From VKMB-3413 sp041027365 (GTDB taxonomy: Bacteria > Pseudomonadota > Alphaproteobacteria > Rhizobiales > Rhizobiaceae): DNA of 64,000 nt. How positions within the stretch are numbered: position 1 is the stretch's first letter; each line of letters begins with the position of its first letter. Made by a program: the position numbers and the translations under genes. Of this stretch, positions 53,988-63,650 are shown piece after piece. The DNA lies in the NCBI RefSeq assembly GCF_041027365.1, contig NZ_JBFTEH010000005.1:1-64000 (forward strand), read 5' to 3'. The notes beneath the pieces were generated by a model, which saw nothing but the letters and a program-made list of their open reading frames with translations, was not told the origin of the DNA and made no database searches.

Positions 53988-55775
53988 ATGGCGCCCATTC
54001 GCCGGCTCGCAGCAATTCTGTCGATGGACGTCGAGGATTACTCGCGGCTTGTCGAGACCGATGAGACGGCGGTGCTCGCGGCCCTGTCGCGCGCCTTCGA
54101 CGACCGCATCCGGCCAACGATCGGCCAGTTCGGCGGCGAGGTCTTCAAGACGGTGGGCGACGGCCTCCTCGCCGAGTTTTCCAGCCCCGTCAGCGCGGTC
54201 AACTGGGCGGCCCGCTTCCAGCGCTCGATCGCCGCCGAAGAAGGCGACAAGGCGCTTCCGATCCGCATCGGCATCGTGCTGGGCGACGTGGTCGTCGCGC
54301 GCGACGACCGCTTCGGGGCCGGCGTGAACCTCGCCGCCCGCGTGCAGGAACTGTCGCCGGCGGGCGGCATGGCTATTTCGCGCGGCGTCTTCGAATATCT
54401 GACCGGACGGACCGACCTCTACTTCACCGACATCGGCCTGCGCCCGCTGAAGGGGCTGGCGGAGCGCCAGCGCATCTGGATCTGGAATCCGAAGGTCGTG
54501 CATGCCGGCCGGTCGCGCGGCCTCGTGGTGCCCGACCCGGCGACCCACCCCTCGCTCGCCATCCTGCCGTTCGACCATCTGGCGGCGGACGAGGAGGGCA
54601 TCAGCTTCGTCACCGGCATGGTCGAGGAGATCACCGCCAGCCTGTCGCGGGTGAAGGAGTTCCTGGTGATCGCGCACCAGTCCGCCGCGGCCTTCGTCGG
54701 ACCGGCGGTGGATATTCGCGCGATCGCGGCGGAATTCGGGGTCCGTTACATTCTGCGCGGGACGGTGCGCTTCTCCGGCCGACGAATGCGGGTGTCGCTC
54801 CACCTCATCGACGGCGAGACCGCGCTGCAGATCTGGACCGACCGGATCGAGGCGCAGATCGACGATGCCTTCAAGGTCCAGGACGAGATCGCCGAGCGCG
54901 TCTCCGGCGCGCTCCATCCGACGATCCGCCAGGCCGAGGTCGAACGCTCGGCCCGCAAGCCGCCCGGCAGTCTCGCCGCCTACGACCTGACCATGCGGGC
55001 GCTCCCGCATTTGTGGGCGCACCGGCGCGAGGAGAACGAGCGGGCGATCTCCCTGATCGAAGAGGCGCTGGCGCTCGACGAGACCTATGGGCGGGCGGCA
55101 GCCATCGGCGCCTGGGCCAACGCGCAGCACATCGTCTACAACTGGACCGACGACCTCTTCGTCCAGCGGGCCAAAGGGCGCGCCCTTCTGAGAGACGCGA
55201 GCGGCCGGATCGAAACCGACCCGTTGGCGCTGACCGCCGCGGCAACGGCGATCATGCTGATCGACGGTGACCTCGAGCGGGCGAACGCGCTCGTCGACCG
55301 GGCCCTCGACCTCGACGTGAACCACGCCTGGGCCTGGACGCGGCGCGGCTTCGCCCGCGTCTATGCCGGCCTTGCCGACGAAGCCTTCGCCTGTTTCGAG
55401 CGCGCCGTGCGCCTGTCGCCGCGCGACCCGTTCAGCTTCAACTCGCTGATCGGCATCGGCCTTGCGCATTTTGCCAGCGGCCGGGCCGCGGAGGCTTCGC
55501 GCTGGACCCGGCGCGCCCTGGCGGAGAAGTCCGGCATGACCTGGCCGCTCCGCGATCTCGCGACCTTCCTCGCCGCCGCCGGCGAGGTCGAGGAAGCCCG
55601 CGCTGCGATGGACGAATTCTTGGCCGCGCGTCCCGCAATGACCGTCTCGGTCATCCGCGACGCGCTGCATTTCATGAACCCGTCGCTTCTCGACCGCTAC
55701 GTCTCAGGCCTCGTCGCGGCCGGCCTGCCGGAGGAAACGCTCCGGCCGATGGGCCAGGCGCGGCCCTCGGCCTGA
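53988..55775 (+). CDS. Cyclase-domain protein with TolB-like middle and TPR C-terminus
   Basis: The 595-residue cytosolic product has a class III nucleotidyl cyclase domain (metal positions D14 in SMDVEDYSR and D58 in TVGDGLLAEF), but the usual purine-selecting motif is replaced by FGAGVNLAARVQ. A TolB/FlgO-like region follows (about 185-310: LAILPFDHLAADEEGISF), then TPR-like helices (about 330-580). Many alphaproteobacteria carry several such proteins; whether they make cAMP is often unproven. It is a single gene, divergent from the exported unknown. Confidence 0.87.
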   Translation: MAPIRRLAAILSMDVEDYSRLVETDETAVLAALSRAFDDRIRPTIGQFGGEVFKTVGDGLLAEFSSPVSAVNWAARFQRSIAAEEGDKALPIRIGIVLGDVVVARDDRFGAGVNLAARVQELSPAGGMAISRGVFEYLTGRTDLYFTDIGLRPLKGLAERQRIWIWNPKVVHAGRSRGLVVPDPATHPSLAILPFDHLAADEEGISFVTGMVEEITASLSRVKEFLVIAHQSAAAFVGPAVDIRAIAAEFGVRYILRGTVRFSGRRMRVSLHLIDGETALQIWTDRIEAQIDDAFKVQDEIAERVSGALHPTIRQAEVERSARKPPGSLAAYDLTMRALPHLWAHRREENERAISLIEEALALDETYGRAAAIGAWANAQHIVYNWTDDLFVQRAKGRALLRDASGRIETDPLALTAAATAIMLIDGDLERANALVDRALDLDVNHAWAWTRRGFARVYAGLADEAFACFERAVRLSPRDPFSFNSLIGIGLAHFASGRAAEASRWTRRALAEKSGMTWPLRDLATFLAAAGEVEEARAAMDEFLAARPAMTVSVIRDALHFMNPSLLDRYVSGLVAAGLPEETLRPMGQARPSA

Positions 55776-55790
55776 GGCGGATCGCCAACG

Positions 55791-57257
55791 TCAGCCGAGA
55801 TACGCCTTCAGCGTCTCCGCCGTGCCCTTCTCGGCCAGCATCGCCAGCCACTTCGCGAACGGCTCGGCGAAGCGCGGCTCGTCCTTCAGGCCGCCGTAGA
55901 CGTCCTTCATCGACAGCCAGGTCGACGGATCGGTCTCCGCGGCCTTCGCGCGCTCCACCAGGCGGTCCCAGTTCGGATCGTTCGGCTCGATCGTCTTGCC
56001 GCTGTCCGTCACGCCGCGGCAGTAGCGGCACCACAGCGCGCTTTCGAGCGCCAGGCCCTCGGGCGAGCGGCCGGCCTTCAGATTGTCGAGGATCGAGGGC
56101 ACGATGAACTTCGGCTGGCGGTTGGAGCCGTCGAGGCAGAGCCGCCGCACCGTGTCGCCGATCTTGGGATTGGCGAAGCGGCGCTTGATCAGCTGGAAGT
56201 ACTCGCCGAGGTCGGTGTCGGGCACCGGCGGGACGATCGGCAGGATCTCCTCGGTCTCGACCTTCTCCAGGAAGCGCGCGACGAGGTCGGTCTCCATCGC
56301 CTCGTGGACGAAATGCACGTCCATCAGCCCGGCGGGATAGGCGATGACCGCATGGCCGCCGTTGAGGATGCGGATCTTCATGTGCTCATAGGGCGTGACG
56401 TCCGGCACGAACTGGACGCCGACCCGTTCCAGCGCCGGCCGGCCGGCCGGGAAGTCGTCCTCCAGCACCCACTGCTTGAACTCCTCGCAGTAGACCGGCC
56501 AGGCGTCCTCGATGCCGAAGGCCTCGCGGCAATGGTCGATCTCGCGCTGGCTGGTCGCCGGCGTGATCCGGTCGACCATGCCGTTCGGGAACGAGACGTT
56601 GGTGTCGATCCAGTCCGCGAAGGCGGGATCGGAGAGCCGCATGGTGCCGACGACGGCGTTGCGGCAGACCTTGCCGTTATGCGGGATGTTGTCGCAGGAC
56701 ATGACGGTGAAGGGCTGGACGCCGCGCTCCCCGCGGCGCTTGAGCCCGGCGCCGATCAGACCGAAGACGGTCTTCGGCATGTCCGGATTGGCGCCGTCGG
56801 CGGCGATCGCCGGATGCGACGGATCGAAGACGCCGTCGGAATCGACGAAATAGCCACCCTCGGTGACGGTCAGCGAGACGATGCGGATCGCGGGGTCGGC
56901 AAGCCTTTCGATGATCGCCTCGGCGTCCCCGACCGGCAGCATGTCCAGCATCGGACCGGTGACCCGGGCCGAGGTGCGGGCATTGTCCTGCTCGACGACG
57001 GTGGTGAGGTAGTCCTGGCCGGCGAGCTTTTCGCGCATCGCCTGGTCCGACGGCATGACGCCGGCGCCGACGATGGCGAAGTCGTGGCCCGCGCCGGTGT
57101 TGAACAGGTCGTCGAGATAGACCGCCTGATGGGCGCGGTGGAAATTGCCGACGCCGAAATGCAGGATGCCCGCGGTCAGAGCCGCGCGGTCGTAGGTGAA
57201 GACGCTCGCGGACTTCGCCGCTTCCGGAAGGGTCGCGGAGGAAAGGCGGACGCTCAT
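55791..57257 (-). CDS. mtlK: Mannitol 2-dehydrogenase (polyol dehydrogenase, long-chain)
   Basis: The 488-residue product matches the long-chain mannitol/arabinitol dehydrogenase family: VGNFHRAHQAVYLDDL in the NAD domain, and KIRILNGGHAVIAYPAG with the catalytic Lys, Asn and His. It oxidises D-mannitol to fructose, and often D-arabinitol too. It is the last gene of the smo operon, 116 bases after smoS. AGGAG lies 7 bases before ATG 57257. Confidence 0.93.
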   Translation of the reverse strand: MSVRLSSATLPEAAKSASVFTYDRAALTAGILHFGVGNFHRAHQAVYLDDLFNTGAGHDFAIVGAGVMPSDQAMREKLAGQDYLTTVVEQDNARTSARVTGPMLDMLPVGDAEAIIERLADPAIRIVSLTVTEGGYFVDSDGVFDPSHPAIAADGANPDMPKTVFGLIGAGLKRRGERGVQPFTVMSCDNIPHNGKVCRNAVVGTMRLSDPAFADWIDTNVSFPNGMVDRITPATSQREIDHCREAFGIEDAWPVYCEEFKQWVLEDDFPAGRPALERVGVQFVPDVTPYEHMKIRILNGGHAVIAYPAGLMDVHFVHEAMETDLVARFLEKVETEEILPIVPPVPDTDLGEYFQLIKRRFANPKIGDTVRRLCLDGSNRQPKFIVPSILDNLKAGRSPEGLALESALWCRYCRGVTDSGKTIEPNDPNWDRLVERAKAAETDPSTWLSMKDVYGGLKDEPRFAEPFAKWLAMLAEKGTAETLKAYLG

Positions 57258-57373
57258 GATATGGCTCCTGATCTTATGATCGAACTGTTCGACGCCGTCG
57301 GTCTTCGCCCATGCCGGCGCACGCGGCGTTCACACCGCTGGTTCCTGTTGGCGGATGGCGGGGGCGGCCGCCC

Positions 57374-58140
<767 letters not shown>

Positions 58141-58144
<4 letters not shown>

Positions 58145-59145
58145 CGGATCGCCAGGCCCTTGTCGTCGAATCGGTGGATCTTGCTCTCGTCGGGCGTCAG
58201 ATACACCGTCGCGCCATGGCGCACCGGAAATTCGCCGTCGGCGCGCACGGTCAGCGGCTCCTCGTGGAGCGGCGTGTCGACATGCAGGAAGGTGTCGGAG
58301 CCGAGATGCTCGGCGACCTTCACCTTGCCCTTCCACGCCCCTTCGGAGGTCGACAGCGTCAGATGTTCCGGCCGGATGCCGATGGTCGCGGCATTGCGGC
58401 TCGACGCAGGTTCGCCGGAAATCAGGTTCATCTTCGGCGAGCCGATGAAGCCGGCGACGAAGAGATTGCGCGGCTGGCTGTAGAGCTCGAGCGGCGAGCC
58501 CACCTGCTCGATATTGCCGGCCCGCAGCACCACGATCTTGTCGGCCATCGTCATCGCCTCGATCTGGTCGTGCGTGACGTAGATCATCGTCGTCTCGAGG
58601 CGCTGGTGCAGCTCCGAGATTTCCAGGCGCATACCGACGCGCAGCGCGGCGTCGAGGTTCGACAGCGGCTCGTCGAACAGGAAGGCGGCGGGCTCGCGCA
58701 CGATGGCCCGGCCGATGGCGACGCGCTGGCGCTGGCCGCCGGAGAGCTGGCCGGGGCGACGGTCGAGATAGTTGTCGAGGTTGAGGATCTTGGCGGCGTT
58801 GGCGACACGCTTGTCGATCTCGCCCTGGTCGAGCTTCGCCATCTTCAGCGGAAAGGCGATGTTCTTCCGGACGCTCATATGCGGGTAGAGCGCATAGGAC
58901 TGGAACACCATCGCCAGGCGGCGCTTGGCCGGCGGCAGGTCGGTGGCGTCCTGGCCATCGATGACGATCTTGCCGCCAGTGGTGTCCTCCAGCCCGGCGA
59001 TCAGCCGGAGCAGCGTGGACTTGCCGCAGCCGGACGGGCCGACGAAGACGACGAACTCGCCGTCCTCGATCTGGAGGTCCAGTTCGGGAATGATGACGAC
59101 GTCGCCGAAGGCCTTGCGGACCTTTTCGAGATGGATCTGTCCCAT
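58141..59145 (-). CDS. smoK: Polyol ABC transporter ATPase
   Basis: The 334-residue product has a single ABC domain with Walker A GPSGCGKST (36-44), LSGGQRQRVAIGRAIV and DEPLSNLD, then a TOBE-type regulatory C-terminus (IGIRPEHLTLS). It belongs to the MalK/UgpC group. It energises the SmoEFG importer for sorbitol and mannitol. Only 11 bases separate it from smoG, and its stop overlaps the smoS start. Confidence 0.94.
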
Positions 59146-59156
59146 GGTCGAACCCT

Positions 59157-59987
59157 TTACTTGACGGCGCCGAAGGTCAGGCCGCGCACGAGCTGCTTCT
59201 GCGAGAACCAGCCGACGATCAGGATCGGCGCGATCGCCAGCATTGAGGCCGCCGAGAGCTTGGCGTAGAAATTGCCCTCGGGACTGGAGAAGGAGGCGAT
59301 GAACTGCGTCAGCGGCGCCGCCTGCGTCGTCGTCAGCTGCAGCGTCCAGAACGCCTCGTTCCAGGAGAGGATGACGTTGAGGAGCACCGTCGAGGCGATG
59401 CCCGGCACCGCCATCGGCGTCAGCACCTCGATGATCTCCTGGCGCAGGGTCGCGCCGTCCATCCGCGCCGCCTCGAGGATCTCGCCGGGGATCTCCTTGA
59501 AGTAGGTGTAGAGCATCCAGACGATGATCGGCAGGTCGATCAGGAACAGGACGACGATCAGGCCGAGGCGCGAGTCGAGCAGGCCGAAATTGACGAACAG
59601 GAGGTAGATCGGGATCAGCACGCCGACCGCCGGCAGCATCTTGGTCGACAGCATCCAGAGCAGCACGTCCTTCGTGCGCTTGGTCGGCGAGAAGGCCATC
59701 GCCCAGGCCGCCGGGATGGCGAAGATCAGGCCGAGCAGGGTCGAGCCGAGCGACAGGTAGACCGAGTTCAGCATGAAGTGGAAGTAGTTCGACTGGCTCT
59801 GGATCGTCTCGTAGTTCTCGAGCGTCCAGTGAAAGTCGACGAAAACCGGCGGGATCGCGATCGCCTGCAGCTCGGTCTTGAACGAGGTCAGGAAGGTCCA
59901 CAGGATCGGGAAGAAGATCAACAGGCCGACGGCCCAGGCGAGGATCGTCGTGCCGATCTTGCGGCCGGTGGAGACGTTGCGTGCCAT
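59157..59987 (-). CDS. smoG: Polyol ABC transporter permease, MalG-type
   Basis: The 276-residue product has six membrane helices. The EAA loop EAARMDGATLRQEIIEVLTPMAVPG contacts the ATPase. The start MARNVSTGRK at 59987 gives the usual length, and the open frame upstream overlaps the other permease gene. It is 14 bases downstream of smoF. Confidence 0.93.
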   Translation of the reverse strand: MARNVSTGRKIGTTILAWAVGLLIFFPILWTFLTSFKTELQAIAIPPVFVDFHWTLENYETIQSQSNYFHFMLNSVYLSLGSTLLGLIFAIPAAWAMAFSPTKRTKDVLLWMLSTKMLPAVGVLIPIYLLFVNFGLLDSRLGLIVVLFLIDLPIIVWMLYTYFKEIPGEILEAARMDGATLRQEIIEVLTPMAVPGIASTVLLNVILSWNEAFWTLQLTTTQAAPLTQFIASFSSPEGNFYAKLSAASMLAIAPILIVGWFSQKQLVRGLTFGAVK

Positions 59988-60001
59988 CTGCCGATCCTCC
60001 C

Positions 60002-60874
60002 TTACGCGTCCAGGTTCTTGCCGATGAGGCGCACGAGGAAGATCGCGACGATGTTGGCGATCACCACCGCGACGATGCCGCCGGCCGAGGCCGCGCCGAT
60101 GTCGCCGGAGGACGTCGCCTGCTGCGCCACGAGATAGGTGATGTTGGTCGACTGGGTGCCGGGGCCGCCCTGCGTCGTCACCTGGATCTCGGCGAAGATC
60201 GACAGGAGGAAGATCGTCTGGATCAGGATCACGACGGTGATCGCGCGGCCGAGATGCGGCAGGGTGATGTACCAGAAGATCGAGAGCGCGCCGGCGCCGT
60301 CCATCTCCGCCGCCTCCTTCTGGTCCTCCGACAGCGACTGCAGCGCGGTCAGGAGGATCAGCGTGGCGAAGGGCAGCCACTGCCAGGCGACGATGATGAT
60401 GATCGACAGCAGCGCGTGGTCGGTCATCCAGTCGATCGGCGTCAGCCCGACGAAGCGCATCACCTGTCCGATCACGCCATAGACCGGGTTCATCATCATG
60501 TTCTTCCAGACCAGCGCGGCGACGGTCGGCATGACGAAGAAGGGCGCAATCACGAGGAGCCGGACGATGTTGACGCCGTAGAAGGCCTGGTCGAGCAGCA
60601 GCGCGACGAGGATGCCACCGCCGACGGTGATCGCCAGGACGCCGGCGACGAGCACCAGCGTGTTGACGAGCGCGGACAGGAAGGCGGGATCGGTGAGGAA
60701 GTAGGTGTAGTTCTCGATGCCGACGAAGGGCGTCGAAAGCGGATTGTAGATCGTATAGCTGAGGGTCGAGAAGTAGAGCGTCATCGCCAGCGGCACGATC
60801 ATCCAGATCAGCAGGGCGATGACCGCTGGGGCCATCATCAGCCGCGCGGCGGCCTTGGTGTGCGTCGTCGCCAT
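60002..60874 (-). CDS. smoF: Polyol ABC transporter permease, MalF-type
   Basis: The 290-residue product has six membrane helices and the EAA loop EAAEMDGAGALSIFWYITLPHLG. I start at ATG 60874 (MATTHTKAAARLMMAP); a longer frame upstream adds a Pro/Arg-rich stretch without similarity. It is separated from smoE by a 233-base spacer holding a hairpin. Confidence 0.92.
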   Translation of the reverse strand: MATTHTKAAARLMMAPAVIALLIWMIVPLAMTLYFSTLSYTIYNPLSTPFVGIENYTYFLTDPAFLSALVNTLVLVAGVLAITVGGGILVALLLDQAFYGVNIVRLLVIAPFFVMPTVAALVWKNMMMNPVYGVIGQVMRFVGLTPIDWMTDHALLSIIIIVAWQWLPFATLILLTALQSLSEDQKEAAEMDGAGALSIFWYITLPHLGRAITVVILIQTIFLLSIFAEIQVTTQGGPGTQSTNITYLVAQQATSSGDIGAASAGGIVAVVIANIVAIFLVRLIGKNLDA

Positions 60875-61054
60875 GACGAGAGTTCCGACCCTTGTGCGGC
60901 CCGGATTCGATGCCGGGCGCGGCTTGTTTGGTTCTGCCACCGAGGCGTGGACTGTTCGTGCCACGGCAGCATGGACGCTGCGTCAGCCGGCTGCAACCTG
61001 GGGCGCCGCGGGCGACGGGGGACGCGGAAGAGCCGACCGGAGCCGGCTCCCGCA

Positions 61055-61088
61055 CCTGCCGGACGGTCCCGAAGGCCCGCCCGGCAGG
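61055..61088 (-). other. Hairpin after the smoE stop codon
   Basis: CCTGCCGG (61055-61062) and CCGGCAGG (61081-61088) form an 8-bp stem with an 18-base loop, 19 bases after the smoE stop and without a T-tract. As after chvE, it probably stabilises the binding-protein mRNA or attenuates read-through into smoFGK. Confidence 0.55.
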
Positions 61089-61107
61089 GGTCTCTCTTGG
61101 GAGGAGA

Positions 61108-62430
61108 TTACTTCTTGCCGTAGCCGGCGCGGCTCATCGTGCGCTCGGCCTGGTCCTGCGAGGCCTTGAGCGCCGCGTCGACCGACTTCGAGCCCGAGAG
61201 CGCCGCCGCCATCTGCTGGCCGACCGCCGTTCCGAGACCCTGGAATTCCGGGATCGCCGCGAACTGCAGGCCGTAATACGGCTTGTCCTTGGTCGGTGCC
61301 GGATCGGCGTTCTGGATCGCGTTCAGCGTCTCCTTCGCGAACGGAGCGGCAGAGGTGTACTTGTCGTTCTTGTAGAGCGACGTCCGCGTGCCCGGAGGCA
61401 CGTTGGCCCAGCCGTCCTTCTTCGCGACGAGGTCGGTGTACTCCTTAGAGGTCGCCCAGGCGATGAAGGTCTCGGCCGCGTCCTTCTTGTTCGAGGACGC
61501 CGGGATCGCCAGCGACCAGGCCCACAGCCAGTTCTCGCCCTTGTTCGGGCAGTCCTTGACGCCGCAGGGCGCCGGCGCGAAGCCGACCTTGTCCGGCACC
61601 TGGCTCTGCTTCGGGTCGGTCACGAAGGACGCTGCGACCGTGGCGTCGATCCACATGGCGCACTTGCCCTGGCCGAACAGCGACAGGTTCTCGTTGAAGC
61701 CGTTGGAAGCGGCGCCCGGAGGGCCGTACTTGGTCATCAGGTCGACATAGAGGTTGACGGCCTTCTTCCAGCCCTCGCTCTCGAACTGCGGCTTCCAGTT
61801 GGCGTCGAAGTAGTTGGCGCCGAACTCGCGGGCCATGTTGCCGAGGAAGGCCATGTTCTCGCCCCAGCCCGGCTTGCCGCGCAGGCAGATGCCGTAGATG
61901 CCCTTCGACTTGTCGGTCGTGGCCTTGGCCGCCTTGGCGATGAAGTCCCAGGTCGGATGCTCGGGCATGGTCAGCCCGGCCTTCTGGAACAGGTCCTTGC
62001 GGTAGAGCGTCATGACGCTCTCGCCGTAGAACGGCGCCGCGTAGAGCTTGTCGTTGTAGGTCAGCGCGTTCTTGATCGGCGGCAGCAGGTCGTTCACGTC
62101 GTAACTGTCGTCGAACTTCAGCGGCGCCAGCCAGTTGTTCTTCGCCCAGATCGGAACCTCGTAGGTGCCGATCGTCATGATGTCGAACTGGCCACCCTTG
62201 GTCGCGATGTCGGTCGTGACGCGCTGGCGCAGGATGTTCTCCTCCAGCGTCACCCAGTTGATCTTGATGTTCGGGTGCTGCTTCTCGAACTCCGGGGTCA
62301 GCCCCTGCATCCGGATCATGTCGGAGTTGTTGACGGTGCCGATCGTCAGCGTCGTCGTCTGAGCGACCGCAGGCGCGGCCGCAAAGGCGAGCAGCGACAA
62401 TGCGCCCGCCGAAATCATGCTGAATCTCAT
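61108..62430 (-). CDS. smoE: Polyol-binding periplasmic protein
   Basis: The 440-residue family 1 extracellular solute-binding protein has a signal peptide ending near residue 23 (PAVAQ). TLTIGTVNNSDMIRMQGLTPEFEKQ begins the mature protein, and CAMWIDATVAAS lies in the middle. Two cysteines in APCGVKDCPNKG may form a disulfide. With SmoFGK it imports sorbitol and mannitol. ATG 62430 has GGGAGG 6 bases upstream. It is the first structural gene of the smo operon. Confidence 0.93.
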   Translation of the reverse strand: MRFSMISAGALSLLAFAAAPAVAQTTTLTIGTVNNSDMIRMQGLTPEFEKQHPNIKINWVTLEENILRQRVTTDIATKGGQFDIMTIGTYEVPIWAKNNWLAPLKFDDSYDVNDLLPPIKNALTYNDKLYAAPFYGESVMTLYRKDLFQKAGLTMPEHPTWDFIAKAAKATTDKSKGIYGICLRGKPGWGENMAFLGNMAREFGANYFDANWKPQFESEGWKKAVNLYVDLMTKYGPPGAASNGFNENLSLFGQGKCAMWIDATVAASFVTDPKQSQVPDKVGFAPAPCGVKDCPNKGENWLWAWSLAIPASSNKKDAAETFIAWATSKEYTDLVAKKDGWANVPPGTRTSLYKNDKYTSAAPFAKETLNAIQNADPAPTKDKPYYGLQFAAIPEFQGLGTAVGQQMAAALSGSKSVDAALKASQDQAERTMSRAGYGKK

Positions 62431-62453
62431 CGAAGCCTCCCAGCTTGGAAATG

Positions 62454-62470
62454 AGCATTTGATCAATGCT
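62454..62470. promoter_or_regulatory. Palindrome upstream of smoE, candidate SmoC operator
   Basis: AGCATT-TGATC-AATGCT is a perfect 6-bp inverted repeat lying 24 bases before the smoE start codon. The 8-mer GGGCAAAT follows at 62472-62479 and also occurs upstream of smoC. Confidence 0.45.
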
Positions 62471-62530
62471 GGGGCAAATTCTCATCGAGAGCCCCGGCCT
62501 GTCAAACGAAATCCATGATGCGGCGCACCA

Positions 62531-62546
62531 TTGCCGACTGCGGCAA
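62531..62546. promoter_or_regulatory. Second palindrome upstream of smoE
   Basis: TTGCCG-ACTG-CGGCAA is a perfect 6-bp inverted repeat about 100 bases upstream of smoE, in the spacer behind smoC. Its GGCAAA half-site recurs at 62473 and 63708, as expected for one regulator acting at several sites. Confidence 0.45.
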
Positions 62547-62693
62547 ACGCCCCTTGAGGCGTCGCAGCGGCCGCCGGTCGCGCCGGAAGAGCCACCCTCT
62601 TCAGCCGCCTAACTAGGGTTGCGCGGCAGCCCCGCCACCTGAGGAATCATGATCGTCGCCGAGGCCCGCGTGTTTGCGACGGGGCATTGCCGG

Positions 62694-63650
62694 TCAGAGG
62701 CGGAGCAGGCGCTCGGCCGTGGCTTCGTCGGTCACGAGGCCGTTGACGAGCCCGCCCGCAGCCGCGGCCCCGATCGCCGGCGTCTTCTGCGGGCCCATCG
62801 CTACCGCGATGACTTCGCTGCGCGCGATCGACGGGATGGGAGCGCTCGCCACGCGCTCGTTCAGCGGGCAGTCGAGGACGCGGCCCTGCCCGTCGAAGAT
62901 CCAGCCGACGATCTCGCCAACCGCGCCGAGGCCGGCGAGTTCCTCGCGCTCGGGCGCGGTGATGAAGCCGTCGACGAGCAGCGGCGCCTTCGGGCCGAGC
63001 TCCCCGATTCCGACGAAGGCGACATCGGCCTTCGCCGCCAGCGACAGCGTCGACTGCACCACCTTCTGCTCGTGCAGCAGCGCCCGCTCCTCCGGCGAGG
63101 AGACCACCACCGGCAACGGCATCGGATAATGCCGCGCGCGCACCTGATCGGCCATGGAGAAGATCACGTTGTAGACGGAGGCGGAGCCGTCGGGCGCGAT
63201 GTTGCCGGTGAGGGAGACGATCCGGTGCTGCTCGCAGGTCATCCGCGGCAGGTTCTCCACCGCCGCCTTCAGCGTCCGCCCGGTGCCGATCGCCATGACG
63301 AGCGGCGCGTCCTGCCGCAGCCGCCGCTCCATCTCGGCCGCACAGGCTTCGGCTATGCCGAGTGTCGTCGAGGCGGAGGCGGGATCGGTGGGCACGACCT
63401 CCGCGAATCGCAGGCCGAATTTCGCCTTCAGCTGGTTCGCGAGACCGAGGCAGGCGGCGATCGGATGGTCTATGCGCACGCGCACCAGGCCGGCGCTCAC
63501 CGAAAGGGACACGAGCCGCTGTGCCGCCTGGCGGGAAATCCTCAGCTTCGCGGCAATCTCCTCCTGGGTATTGCCGGCGACGTAATAGAGCCAGCCGGCC
63601 CGCGCCGCGTCGTCGAGCCGCGTCGTCTCCTCGTCCCGCGTCCTTGCCAT
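62694..63650 (-). CDS. smoC: SorC/DeoR-type sugar-binding regulator of the smo operon
   Basis: The 318-residue product has an N-terminal helix-turn-helix (about 28-50: NTQEEIAAKLRISRQAAQRL) and a large SorC sugar-phosphate-binding domain with IGTGRTLKAAVENLP and FVGIGELG. Such proteins respond to phosphorylated sugars or polyols. It sits directly upstream of smoE on the same strand, as in the Rhodobacter and Sinorhizobium polyol operons. GGAGG lies 8 bases before ATG 63650. Confidence 0.9.
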   Translation of the reverse strand: MARTRDEETTRLDDAARAGWLYYVAGNTQEEIAAKLRISRQAAQRLVSLSVSAGLVRVRIDHPIAACLGLANQLKAKFGLRFAEVVPTDPASASTTLGIAEACAAEMERRLRQDAPLVMAIGTGRTLKAAVENLPRMTCEQHRIVSLTGNIAPDGSASVYNVIFSMADQVRARHYPMPLPVVVSSPEERALLHEQKVVQSTLSLAAKADVAFVGIGELGPKAPLLVDGFITAPEREELAGLGAVGEIVGWIFDGQGRVLDCPLNERVASAPIPSIARSEVIAVAMGPQKTPAIGAAAAGGLVNGLVTDEATAERLLRL

